This document shows positions 11,768-21,781 of a stretch of 64,000 nucleotides of DNA, in pieces (positions within the stretch are counted from its first letter, which is position 1; each line of letters starts with the position of its first letter). The stretch comes from Lomentospora prolificans (lineage: Eukaryota; Ascomycota; Sordariomycetes; Microascales; Microascaceae), in assembly GCA_029532625.1 (NCBI GenBank), contig JARFXM010000011.1, positions 3,051,501-3,115,500 of the forward strand. Direction: 5' to 3'. Made by a program: the position numbers and the translations under genes. Below the pieces are notes generated by a model. The model had not been told where the DNA came from. It saw nothing but the letters and a program-made list of their open reading frames with translations, and ran no database searches.

Positions 11768-12558
11768 ATGGCCCTGCCAGATGCAGAGCTAGAACGCCTC
11801 ACGCATGCCGAGTATTGGAACGAACGATATTCTAGGATAGATCCAGGCGAGCAGTCTCATGAATGGTTTAGGTCCTTTGACGATCTTCTGCCCTTCTTCG
11901 AACAGAACCTTTTTACTAAGGCTACGTCTGGGACTAAGATATTACATCTCGGTTCTGGAGACAGTGTGAGTTAGCCCTAATATTGGTGGCAGGGTTACAC
12001 ACCAGCGACATGGGTAGCCCTGGCTGTGACACAGGCAAAGCTCACACGACCAACTCTAGACTATACCAGATCATCTTGCTGAGAGGGGATATAACGATCA
12101 ACTTTGCCTCGACTTTTCGCCAATTGTAGTGGAGCGCATGTCAAAACGCCACGCAGACATAAAAGGCATCGAATGGAGAATCGTAGACATCCGCCACATG
12201 GACAGTGTTCCGTCAAATTCTATAGATGTCGCCTTTGACAAGGCTACATTTGATGCGATGATTCATGGTAGCCCGTGGAATCCTCCAGACGATGTCCTGG
12301 AGAATACTAGCCAGTATATACAAGAGGTATCGACCAAAACTCTGGTCTCCAGACATGCATATTACTAACTCTCTTTAGGTTTTTCGGGTACTTAAGCCTG
12401 GTGGTATGTTTTTATACGTTACCTATAGACAATTCCACTTCGTCAAACCTCTATTGGATTGTAAAGGTACCAACTGGGATATTAAGCTTGATGTTTTGGG
12501 AGGCTCGGGTTCATTTGGCTATCACGGATTCACTTTGACAAAGTTAAAAGCAACGTGA
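11768..12558 (+). CDS. SAM-dependent methyltransferase, eEF1A-lysine methyltransferase (EEF1AKMT4/METTL13-like) type
   Basis: Three exons (11768-11965, 12060-12326, 12379-12558) encode 214 residues. The N-terminus LTHAEYWNERY matches the family's opening helix. Motif I is ILHLGSGDSTIPDHLAERGY, rebuilt across the first intron, followed by the acidic-loop segment LDFSPIVVERM, then DIRHMD (motif II) and the signature FDKATFDAMIHGSPWNPPDDV split over two lines of sequence. The last exon gives EVFRVLKPGGMFLYVTYRQ and ends FGYHGFTLTKL. These proteins use S-adenosylmethionine; relatives methylate lysines of translation elongation factor 1A, but the substrate here is inferred from family only. The length is slightly short of human homologues. 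The gene is convergent with the GST; the 334-nt gap (12559-12892) shows no gene. Confidence 0.87.
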
Positions 12559-12892
12559 CGTCTCCCTATCACAAATCTAAGTGGGCTAAATATACATCGC
12601 GATCATAGGGTATGAGGCACGTGAGCTCAGATCTAGCATCACTAGATGAGAGGCAGGATCAGTCCATTCAAGGTCCACTCCGGTTGTTATAGAATTTGGG
12701 CGGCTTTCTAGACATAATAATGTTACCAAGGGTATCTTTTCGTCCCCAGTTGTCCGTTTGGATCAGTATTTCCTTTGCTTGTTCAATAGGTTGGCATAGA
12801 ATAAAGTAGAGCGAAGGGGGTAAGACTGCCCTTGATTTGTTCGAGCGTGTATAATTTCTCAGGACTACAATGATTGCGCGGTTGGACAGCAG

Positions 12893-13600
12893 CTATCGCT
12901 TAAGCTTCTCAAGCTCGTACACCTTCTTTACTCCATCGAGAGCCTTGACCTTCTTTGCGAGCCGAGCATAGTTGGGATACTGGGCCTCAGTCTCTCCATC
13001 TGGTCGCTCCGAACTCCACCATCTCCAGTATACGAGCAGATTGAAGTCTACAACCGACAAAGCGTCACCGACCGCCCATTCCTTCCCTTCCAGCTTCTCT
13101 TCAATCGCTGCGAAGGCTTTGATGATGGTTTCCTCGCCGCGATTCTGGATATCCTTCATCGTAGCCGGGTGAGAATCATCACCATAACGCCCGGGCCTCC
13201 AGAATGCGGCGAATCCGTTGGTGTGAATCGTGCAGGAAGCCCATGATAGCCACTCCACTATCCTTGCATGCTCGAGATGATTTGCGCCAAGGAGGTTGAG
13301 GTCCTGCGCAAGCGAGGCAATGTATATCAGGATGGCTGGTAGCTCCGTGAGGATCTCGGGGTTGGGGCCTTCCCCAATAGCGAGGACAGGCACGAAGCCC
13401 TTGGGGTTTATTTTCAGGAATTCTTCGTGGGAGAGGCTCCCATCGGCGGCTTGAAGGCGACTGTTCGTAGAGTTTCCGCCAGGGCCGTTGTCCAAGATGA
13501 TGTACTTATAGGGCAAGCCTGTGTGTGCAAGTACAGCGTGGGCTGCGAGAGTGCATGAGCCCCTGTAGACGTAGAGGGTGAGAGCTGGATGGTCCGGCAT
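12893..13600 (-). CDS. Glutathione S-transferase-like protein
   Basis: An intronless frame of 235 residues from the ATG at 13600. The open frame extends 27 nt further upstream but begins there with TTG, so I use the ATG. The N-terminal thioredoxin fold begins LTLYVYRGSCTLAAHAVL, with a Ser/Cys pair at the position of the beta-class GST catalytic Cys. The cis-Pro region is NPKGFVPVLAIGEG, and the ELPAILIYIASL segment is the glutathione-contacting E/D-S-like turn (here Leu-Pro in place of the usual Ser). The C-terminal helical domain includes WAVGDALSVVDFNLLVYWRW, with the N-capping S-x-x-D motif conserved in GSTs. Probably a cytosolic glutathione-conjugating or detoxifying enzyme; substrate unknown. 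Confidence 0.85.
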   Translation of the reverse strand: MPDHPALTLYVYRGSCTLAAHAVLAHTGLPYKYIILDNGPGGNSTNSRLQAADGSLSHEEFLKINPKGFVPVLAIGEGPNPEILTELPAILIYIASLAQDLNLLGANHLEHARIVEWLSWASCTIHTNGFAAFWRPGRYGDDSHPATMKDIQNRGEETIIKAFAAIEEKLEGKEWAVGDALSVVDFNLLVYWRWWSSERPDGETEAQYPNYARLAKKVKALDGVKKVYELEKLKR

Positions 13601-14390
13601 CGCGGGCACAAAAGTCAAATAAGTCAAGATCTGGTTTGGAGGTTATAAAAAATGTTGGAATGTCGAGGACGGCGGTAGATGAGGTGTATGCAAGTACCTG
13701 CAAGGGCTTAGGAAAGGTGGCACTTTATATCCCTGCAGGTCCGCCGAGGGAACTGGGAGTTCGAGGCATTTGCCAGCAGAACTTCGAAAGCTCCAAGAGT
13801 TATGCGGGGAGAGCACCCAGCTAGATCGATTTGTCAGCACATATTCCGGTAGTAATCGCGGCCATCTTCGCACGAATTCGGACACATTAACCCGTTGCAC
13901 TTCCGCCGACCACTGAATTGTTAGTGTAACTCCGACTGTTTGCCTCTTTCCAACGCGAACTAGGAGCGTTACGATGAAAATGGATGAGCTCTACAAGCTA
14001 TATTCCGAGGAGAAGGCTAGTGTAGTAGCAGCGTCGAGGAGATTCTCGGGTCACAATGCATGGCGGCCGCCGTGAGGCACAGAAAGCCCAGGTGGGGAGA
14101 GCGGTCTCCGTTAGGCAACACACCGTGCACTTCTCCATACAGCCATCGGCAAGAAAAAGAGTATTGGTGTCCTTTCCAGCCAGGTGTATAAGATAGAGTA
14201 TAACTCTACAGTTGTCTCCCAGCATTCTTACGTCGTCTCGCCGAGAGTGCGATGCCCCTGTAATATGTTGAAGGAAGCCTGCAATACGTACCTTGCATTA
14301 TGAATCTATATTTAGAAATCTCGCTAGCCATTTCTTATGTAATTACGTGCTGGAAATGGCATATCTAACGGGGACACCTCCTCGGAACCC
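13601..14390. other. Intergenic region
   Basis: This is the promoter side of the GST and the 3' side of the Hsp70-like gene. A 75-codon minus frame at 13998-14225 has no recognisable features. Nothing else supported. Confidence 0.4.
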
Positions 14391-15754
14391 TTACAACTCC
14401 TTTCGATCATCGTCATCATAGCTTTTTGTCTCCTTGCTCTCCTGTTTTCCATACCGATCACAGCACTGTTCTGTTTTGCAATATGATGCCTCCTCCATCT
14501 TCATCCTAGACCAAAGTGCTGCGGCCCTCGCAGGTGCAGTCGCTGGGTCATCCAATACAATTAACTCAGCACCTTTGCCGCTATCGTCCGCGGTACTTTG
14601 GGTAGCAGCTTCACCGTCCAACAGGAATGACGGTAGTTCAGCTGCGATCTTCTCCACGATTGAAAGAAACTTGGGATCTTCGGCCGCCTCTCCCGCAACG
14701 AGAACGATGGGTTTTATGGCGTAGAAGCTGCGGCTCTTAATCCATTTATTGAAATACGCCCCTCGCGCGAGCAGCCTGTCGCTCACATCGTTCCAATACT
14801 TGTCTGGAGATGAATCACCGAGGTGATCATGGCCGAGTCTCTCGTCTATTATGCCCACAGTCTCTACAGGCGCCTTGTAAAAGCAGCCCCCCTGGATGAA
14901 CGTTGTGTAAAGAGACCTATTTGTGAAGCTTCATTGATTCCATTAGTTTGATAGTCTCGGCGAGCTCGAATGGGAGAATATGCCGTACCTGATGTAATAA
15001 ACGTATTCCGGTACATCTCGAGGATCGCGATCGAAGCCATGACAACCGTACGGTTCACAGAGAAGCCTTCCACTGGCAGCAAGCGAGGTCCTAACCTCAC
15101 TGAGGTACAAGGGGGAAGTGGAATGAGTGTCCCAGGGCTTTAAGCCGGCTGCCCACAAAGCGTCGTTCACATCACAGTCTCGCTTGTCGTCTTCTTTCCA
15201 GAGCGGCTGCCATGGTGCTGTAACCGAGACTTTCTGGCCCCTGAGGCTCTTTCCAAGTGTCTTCTCAGATGCTTTCCTGAGATCTGATACCATCTTGCCC
15301 ATGATAGCCGCGTCATCGGTGGTGGGGAATCCGAGCGTTCGTTGCACCGTCCGAATCAAAGATGGGATACGGCCCGGCTCCCGGCGCATAACAGATCCAA
15401 TTGGACGGGTCCTGATGAGCCTCTCCATCATCTCTGAATACTCAGGCTGCCCAGGGACTTTGGCCAATGTCACGGCTGTCCCATTGTCCAGGTAGTTCAC
15501 AGCCACACTTCAGAGGTACCAACAACGATGGTTAATAGTGGAATCTAAACAAAGCGATACTGACTGATTCAAAGCGATAACACTCACCCATATGACTGGC
15601 CAAGGTGTATTCCTAAAGCAAGGCCCTGACGTGTTGAGTCACGGACACAGGCCAAACAGGCCTCAGGACGTTGAGACGTGGCTAATTGAGGCCACAATAG
15701 GCCACTTATCAAAAGGAGGAATATGCCCCACGAATTTCTACTTTGCAACATCAT
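14391..15754 (-). CDS. Hsp70/actin-like ATPase-fold protein with signal peptide
   Basis: Three exons (15754-15588, 15507-14989, 14928-14391) give 407 residues; introns are 80 and 60 nt. Two adjacent ATGs (15754, 15751) open a hydrophobic leader (FLLLISGLLWPQLATS), so the protein probably enters the ER. Right after it, LALGIHLGQSYGVAVNYLDNG corresponds to the phosphate-1 loop of Hsp70 (family GIDLGTTYSCVGV), but the key Asp is His50. The adenosine-loop counterpart is PIVLVAGEAAEDPKFLSIVEKI near the C-terminus. The segment FIQGGCFYKAPVETVGIIDERLGHDHLGD has Gly/Asp patterns but no clear DnaK Asp triad, and there is no Hsp70 substrate-binding domain. A fungal-specific Hsp70-like family; ATP hydrolysis is doubtful. 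Assignment rests on motif resemblance. Confidence 0.72.
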
Positions 15755-16600
15755 GAATCGAAGTGGGAGTCGTAACCTTTAACTCTTCAATTGATTGACA
15801 GCGCACACTATAAGCAGATTCTCATATGGTGCATATGGAGAAGATGAAGAAGCCTCCAAATGCGCAGGTAAAACTTATATTTTGAAGGCTTTTTGTATAC
15901 GTGGCATTCAATGCAGCCGTGGAAATTACGGATAACCTCATCTCAACTTTACACGGCAAAGTTTCATCGGCGCTTCATCCACCCAAATCCCAAGGGTGGG
16001 GTGGGTGAAGACGTGGCTGCAAATCCGGGAACCGGTGCCGCGAATATATTGAGCCAAGTTGATCAATTACTTGTAGATAAACATACGTTCGCACTTCGAC
16101 TGGAATCACGTGAAGCGTTAGGATTGATAAGTCTTGGGTCTTTGCCCCCTGAATGCTAGCCTCTAGATATAAGCCCCGCCAATTGAGCGTGAGGGGAGCG
16201 AAATTTGTCTAACGTTGAGAAGTTCAGACGGAGTGCGTGCCTGTCATCAGCAATACGACTGAATACGGAGTCAGTATTATCGCAAGGAATTACAAAAGGT
16301 CCGGCGATTCGCGCCATCTCCACCTTAGGCAGCAGTTTAGCGGAAATATCCCGGTTAGGAAGGAGCCCATCTGCCGCCGCGGATTCTCACAACCTGATTC
16401 GGTCGACCACGAAATCATGCTTAGTCACATTGCCCTATTTCGAGTCGCCCTCTGAAACAACAAAGGGTGCGGTGTCGTCGCCATTTCCCAATATATTTGG
16501 CAGAGCTTTCCAGTTCCGGCGGACGGGAATCTCGGCCTGGTCATTGATTCTCTGCCCAGAATTTGGGTATCCGAGCCGTTTGGTGCTCCATAACAAAGAG
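15755..16600. other. Intergenic, divergent promoters of the Hsp70-like gene and the MFS transporter
   Basis: No supported gene. A frame open from 16205 into the MFS gene lacks membrane character before the ATG at 16601, so I treat it as leader. Confidence 0.4.
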
Positions 16601-18462
16601 ATGAGACCCAACGCCGATGCCGAGACGGACCCGCTGCTTGCTCACGCTGCCGGGCGTGTCGCTTCAAGGAGGGCCCGGCCATGGCCTATTATTACCAGGT
16701 TAGCGCACCACTTCTCAACTTGGTCGAGTCTGTACTTGTGTGGTCTGTTTATCTTTCTCATCGACTATCCCGGTTTCATGGGTGATGCTGCCCAGGTGCG
16801 CATGCTGGAATTGGGCCTGTGCCGAGATCATTATCTTATCGAGGATCCGAGTGTAATCAGTGGCGATGGAGATATACCTGAGGAGCTTTGCAAGGCGAAG
16901 GAGATACAAAGCACTTTGGCCCGGATGCGCGGCTATCTTCAGATGCTGCAGTATTTAATAGGTAAGAAAGGCTCCGTTATCATGACCAAGACGCATTTGC
17001 TTACGTCTGCCACCACCTCTTGAATAGGGATCATACTCGCTGTTCCTTATGGCATCCTTGCCGACACCTGGGGTCGGAAGACAATCTGTTTTCTCGGTCT
17101 CCTGGGAGCGGTGGGGAACGACTTTTGGTATTTCCTATCCCTTTACTTCTACCAAGTCTTCCCCACGAAGGCGGTGTATGCGGCCCCCGTCTTTCTCGTT
17201 TTGGGAGGCGGATCAGTTGTTCTTTCAGCCATGATTATGGCCATCCTCGCACACGCAAGTACCGAAGAGATAAGGTAAGTTGCAGCAACAGACCTCTGTG
17301 AAGAATTTGACAAACTAACCCCGATATACTACTACACTAGGACTGTGGTAATATTCTACTGCAGCGTTGCTATCATGGTTTCTGAGCTGATAGCTCCAGC
17401 TCTTGGGACCTTCCTAATGGGCACAATCGGGCCACACTTTACCGTTTTGGCTGGAATCCCAGGATACTTGATCAGTTTTCCTGTTTTATACTTCATTAAG
17501 GATGAGCAGCCGAAGCCCGCGGATGATTCGGAGACGGATGATTGTGAAAATGCCGGGCTCAACAGCTCTGACTACGGCGATACTACTACGGCTCACGAAA
17601 GTGACTATAGCTCTCCCGACGAGGGGATTCCATCGAAGGGCAAGAATCCCTTGTTAGATGCGCTTAGATTCATCAAGGACGATGTGGGCGGCTTGCTGCT
17701 CCGTGGGAGCTTGCTAGTTGGGCTGGCCTCTCTTATGGTGCACCGAGTCTATCGTCCGCTCTTGGCATTGACGTTGCAATACATGTCTGTTCGCTTTAAC
17801 TGGCCGCTGAAAATGGTACGTTTCTTTCCTTGTCTTTTTCTCTTTGTATTAATCATTGGGTATTTTTCGTTGGACTGGATGCTGCGGTGCTGACTTCCCC
17901 TTACTCTTAGGCAAATCTGCTCCTCTCCACCCAGGCCGCCGTACAGATTCCGGTCTTTCTCTTCATCATGCCTCTTCTCTACCAATTCCTCTTACGGCGA
18001 AAAGGCGACGCATTCTCGGCCAATCTTACCCAAGCCAGCTTCTGCCTGTGTCTCCTCATCTTGGGTACTCTCGGAATGGCGCTGGCCCCAATAGCGCCCC
18101 TGTTCATCACCTGTATGTCTTGGCCTTTAATGCCGAACCCCCCGTACCCTATTGAATAGATAGCCTAACGTCGCACCGCAGTCTTCATCGTCTATACACT
18201 TGGAAACGGATTCTCCTCCATTCTGCGGTCGCTCTTAACCTCTCTGGTCCCACAGGAGCACTTTGGACTACTATATACCACAATGGCCCTGTTTGAGGGT
18301 GTTGTCAGTCTCGCTGCACCAGTGATATTCGGCCTAACGTTCTCGTCGGGGATCGAAAAAGGTGGTGTGGCCATGGCGCTGCCGTATTTTATCGCTTTTG
18401 GATTATACTGCCTGGCAAGCCTGGGAATGTTTCGCATCGAAAAGCCTGGGATAGAAATATAG
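16601..18462 (+). CDS. Major facilitator superfamily transporter (SLC46/tetracycline-resistance-like)
   Basis: Five exons (16601-16961, 17028-17274, 17341-17815, 17911-18112, 18182-18462) encode 521 residues. I start at MRPNADAETDPLLAH, a hydrophilic head with a dileucine-like ETDPLL motif, after which TM1 begins (SLYLCGLFIFLIDY). Loop 2-3 carries the MFS signature region VPYGILADTWGRKTICFLG (G-x-x-x-D-x-x-G-R-K/R). TM4-6 include VFLVLGGGSVVLSAMIMAI and LGTFLMGTIGPHF. A long acidic cytosolic loop (EQPKPADDSETDDCEN onward) separates the two six-helix halves. The last exons give TM9-12. Likely plasma-membrane or vacuolar efflux/uptake by proton coupling; substrate unknown. No biosynthetic genes flank it. 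Confidence 0.87.
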
Positions 18463-18502
18463 GATGCCAAGTGGGTACCTTCCGCCGAAGGCGTTTTGCA
18501 TC

Positions 18503-18552
18503 CTATCCGTGCCACGCACCCCCTCCCCGGAGGGGGTGCGTGGCACGGATAG
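18503..18552. repeat. Perfect inverted repeat, 24-bp arms with 2-nt spacer
   Basis: Left arm 18503-18526 and right arm 18529-18552 are exact reverse complements, separated only by CC. The arms are GC-rich (centre CCCCCTCC/GGAGGGGG). It begins 41 nt after the MFS stop codon, so it lies in the probable 3' UTR and would fold into a very stable RNA hairpin, or extrude as a cruciform in DNA. Confidence 0.97.
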
Positions 18553-19499
18553 CTGTTTTTGAGTCGTCATCGGTATGGGGCATCGTTTACTTAGCATCAC
18601 TGAAGCCCTACACGGCTAGTGTTGGACTATACTCCAATGTAAAGGGTGACGAGGCGGCCAGCTCCGGTGCTCTGCAAAACCCTTGGTGTCGGTCTACGTC
18701 AGAACTGCGAGACTAGCTCAGCGAGAAGGCTTAGAAGCCATTTCAGGTCATTGACACAACCGTCAAGGAGATTTATGGTAATAGTCTCGAGATAAAAATT
18801 GAATAGGGTCAACGACAGACTAAACGTCTCGAGGTCCCTGTGTCTCTTGAAAGATCTAGTCACCGGTTATTCTACGCTAAGCCATCCATAGATAGGAAGC
18901 CACGCTAGGGCCGCATTTCACCTGTGCGACGAACAACTTGATGTTGGCAATTAGCAACTCGAATTGTAGACTGTCCAAACTCAAAAGCCATTGAAGGCGC
19001 CTCGCTTGTGCGACCTGTGGCGAGCCCACGATGATCCCCGCGGGTCGGAGCCTTGGCCTTCTTTTAGCGACACGCTAACATCATCACTAGGCGGCTTCGC
19101 AACTAGCCTTGCTCCCAAATTTCCAAGAGAGCACTCAATCGGCTAGCGTGATTGGTGGCTGCGCAGGGTTCTCCCGCCGATGAGATCATATCATGCAAGG
19201 TCATAGATCATAAGATGATATTAGATGGCGTGGATAATACCGAAGTCGCGATGAATATTTAAGACAACTCCCTCCGCTGGCTCTTCTGGAAGTCGGGTAA
19301 TGAACAACCAGTGATAAAATTTACCATATGATCACACTATATCGCTAGCTTTATTATACTTAATCCTCCAAGCATATGAAACTATCTTCCCAAGACGACA
19401 TCCCCCGATAACCCTCCAGCCACACAGCAAGACAACACAGTTCTCGCATTGTGATAAGCAATTCGTCCTACTTAATTACCCCACAAAACACTCCCCAAA
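18553..19499. other. Intergenic, promoter of the Met/Gly-rich microprotein
   Basis: No supported gene. The last 150 nt before the ATG at 19500 are A/C-rich, as expected for a fungal leader. Confidence 0.4.
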
Positions 19500-19730
19500 A
19501 TGTGCTTCGGCATGTCTAGGAGATCGAGGATGCACGGTCCATCCGGCGGCGGAATGATGATGGGCCCACGGCCAGTCAGGCCAATGCGTCCACCTCTGGT
19601 AGCCATGGGACCACCGATGGGTATGGGCCGAATGGGTAGAATGGGCGGGGGACCTGGCTTTGGTGGACCGGGTCCTCGGTTTCATCACGGTGGAGGTCGT
19701 CGTGGTGGATTCGGTGGAAGACGGTGCTAG
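19500..19730 (+). CDS. Met/Gly/Arg-rich microprotein
   Basis: A 76-residue frame from an ATG with a good context (CCAAAATG). The composition is extreme: an N-terminal MCFGMSRRSRMHG followed by GGGMMMGPRPVRPMRPP, then PPMGMGRMGRMGGG and a C-terminal run of RGG-like units (GGGRRGGFGGRRC). RGG and GGM repeats are typical of low-complexity RNA-binding or phase-separating segments. There is no signal peptide and no membrane helix. A Cys near each end could allow a disulfide or metal contact. Composition of this kind can also arise by chance from GG-rich DNA, but an ATG, an A-rich leader and isolation from other genes favour a real gene. No family recognised. Confidence 0.5.
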   Translation: MCFGMSRRSRMHGPSGGGMMMGPRPVRPMRPPLVAMGPPMGMGRMGRMGGGPGFGGPGPRFHHGGGRRGGFGGRRC

Positions 19731-21781
19731 ATTCAGGATTAATTCGTCCACGGTTGAAGGAATCAGGTATTTACCAAAGACAGGCCACATCATCACCCAC
19801 CACCGCTACTCGGCTGCGGATGGCATCGTGAGCGCACCGCTCGAAGTTGGTCCAAGTCTTAATCTGACCAGAAGTTCCAGTCTTGTCACTGGTGATCTGC
19901 TTCTTAACTCTTGGATAGAGTAAAGCGCGAGATCAGGGGACGACAGTGATAAACGACGGTGCATGTGGTAACAGTGGATGGTATATCACACTTAGAAAAT
20001 GGGGACTAGAATAGAGTCGGCGTTACAATGTACAGGCTACGAGGCGTATGATATTGCCAGGCTCTATACCACTAAAATTTTGTCAAGATCTCCCAAGGAC
20101 TTGATTTGATGTTTTTTTCTTTTTTTTTTTTTTTTTTGCTTTGGAAACAAGCATCTGGGCGCATTTTAGGGTATCCTGTGCGAGTACCCTTCAACTATAT
20201 CTAGAATGACCGTTGCAGAACGCCGAGTGTGTGTAGGTTGGGGGCTGTATTAAAGTTTTTGTCATTCTTTATGAGGGTTGTGGAAGAAGGACCCGATAGA
20301 CCAGCGCTAGGGAGACAATGCTGCTGAATCGGCTGCATATCGGACCAGCTTTGGTAAGTCCTTGATATATGAGGATTGGGAAAGAATTTCCAACCGAGCA
20401 GCTCAAGCACCAACACTCAACACTGCGACCGATAGCCTAATGGTTACTCGGAGCGCTCAGACAGGTAGAAACCCCCGATTTTCGGGATTACTGCGATGAG
20501 ACGGGGTTCGAACACGAATCCACCGGAGGAACAGGATCCTTCTTTTTCTCTTCTTTTATTCCATTTGTTTTTTCTTTCCCCTTCTTGTTCTTCTCTCCTT
20601 GTTACCTTTTCACCCTTACCTACTCTAGGAGATCAAATTGACTATTGTATATATGACCTTGCATGCGAGGCTATGAGGCACATGGAGTAAGGAAATCGCG
20701 AATATACTGCAGTATGTCGAGTATCTTGAAATGAATCGTGACTAGATGACTGGATACCGCAGTGACAGCTTCTTCCATGTATGAGACAGGGATATTGGAA
20801 CGCCGCCTTCCCAGTTTGAATATACGTGCATCGAAACTCAGGAATCTCTTTACGAACCCACTACCCCTGTGAAATTTTGCTCCTGGGCTTTTCGGTAAAC
20901 ATAAAACTCCGGATGTCAGTCCTAGAACGGGGATCTTGGGCTTGTGGTGGCTAGCTAACATGATCTCGTGCGCACAATTGGCTCAACGCAGCGAGCCCGA
21001 CTTGTATCGCGCAGTCGAAACGTGCGGTGTTTCTAAGTCCCAAAATCAACACCCTGATATCTTTAAAAAGACAGATAAGAATTTAGCTAGAGATGGAAAA
21101 TATATCGAACTCGAGCGCAAACGGTAAACCCGTGTATATCATGGTGATTATATCGATGATGTACCAACTTTTTCATAATCCAAGGGTCGACCTTCATATT
21201 CAGCGGTACGCGGGGCTATATACGAAACATTCTAGCCACCGGTAGCGTCACGGGAACGGGGGGGAGGAAACCCGCTCTTATTTATAAACTACGAAGTTGA
21301 GGGTTGAGGATTTATTCGCGAGCTGCAAGACGGTTTTGGAGTCTTGCAATCAGCGACACCATTGCCGGATGCAATTAAACACAGGTTATCGCGCCGTACC
21401 GGCAAAGAGCTCTTAACAGACCCTAATATTCAGGGGGTTTTGGCGAGTTAACTCTATGAGCTCACGCCTTTTCCGCCCGGACGCGTAATCCATTTACTGC
21501 GGGTGAAGAATGGGACGCGGGGACTTAGAGCGCTAGGGTAGATTGAGTATGAACCAACTTAATTAAATGTATGTACATCGATGCTTCAAATATGGTACAG
21601 CCCGAAGAGTACGGATACGCAGGCCAGTGAAAGAACAGTTGACAAAAGATATACATACATACAAATCTCATTATGCTTTTCCCCTGCATCCTCGAAATCA
21701 TGCAATGTGCGGATGCAAACGCAAATCAATATACGGGGCTGAGAATGAAAATATGCTGTCCTTACCCCTAACAAGGCTCGC
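19731..21781. other. Intergenic region with poly-T tract and Pol III-like boxes
   Basis: No protein gene supported. It contains a T tract at 20120-20137, a pyrimidine-rich stretch at 20530-20620, and the tRNA-like element listed separately. Confidence 0.4.
20433..20515 (+). other. tRNA-like / SINE-like element with A and B boxes (degenerate)
   Basis: TAGCCTAATGG (20433-20443) resembles a Pol III A box and GGTTCGAACAC (20505-20515) a B box, in the right order, 72 nt start to start. That is longer than in a simple tRNA. Between them lies a small hairpin CCCGA-TTT-TCGGG (20474-20486). I could not form a proper acceptor or T stem, so this is not a functional tRNA as read; a decayed tRNA or the head of a tRNA-derived SINE is more likely. 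A T5 run follows shortly after. Confidence 0.35.

Noticed and set aside
12403..12426. Possible GTATGT..TATAG intron inside methyltransferase exon 3
   Set aside because: Only 23-24 nt long, and direct translation gives the family motif GGMFLYVTYRQ, so the sequence is coding.
12893..13627. GST start at the first in-frame codon (13627)
   Set aside because: That codon is TTG; the first ATG is at 13600 and gives the normal GST N-terminus.
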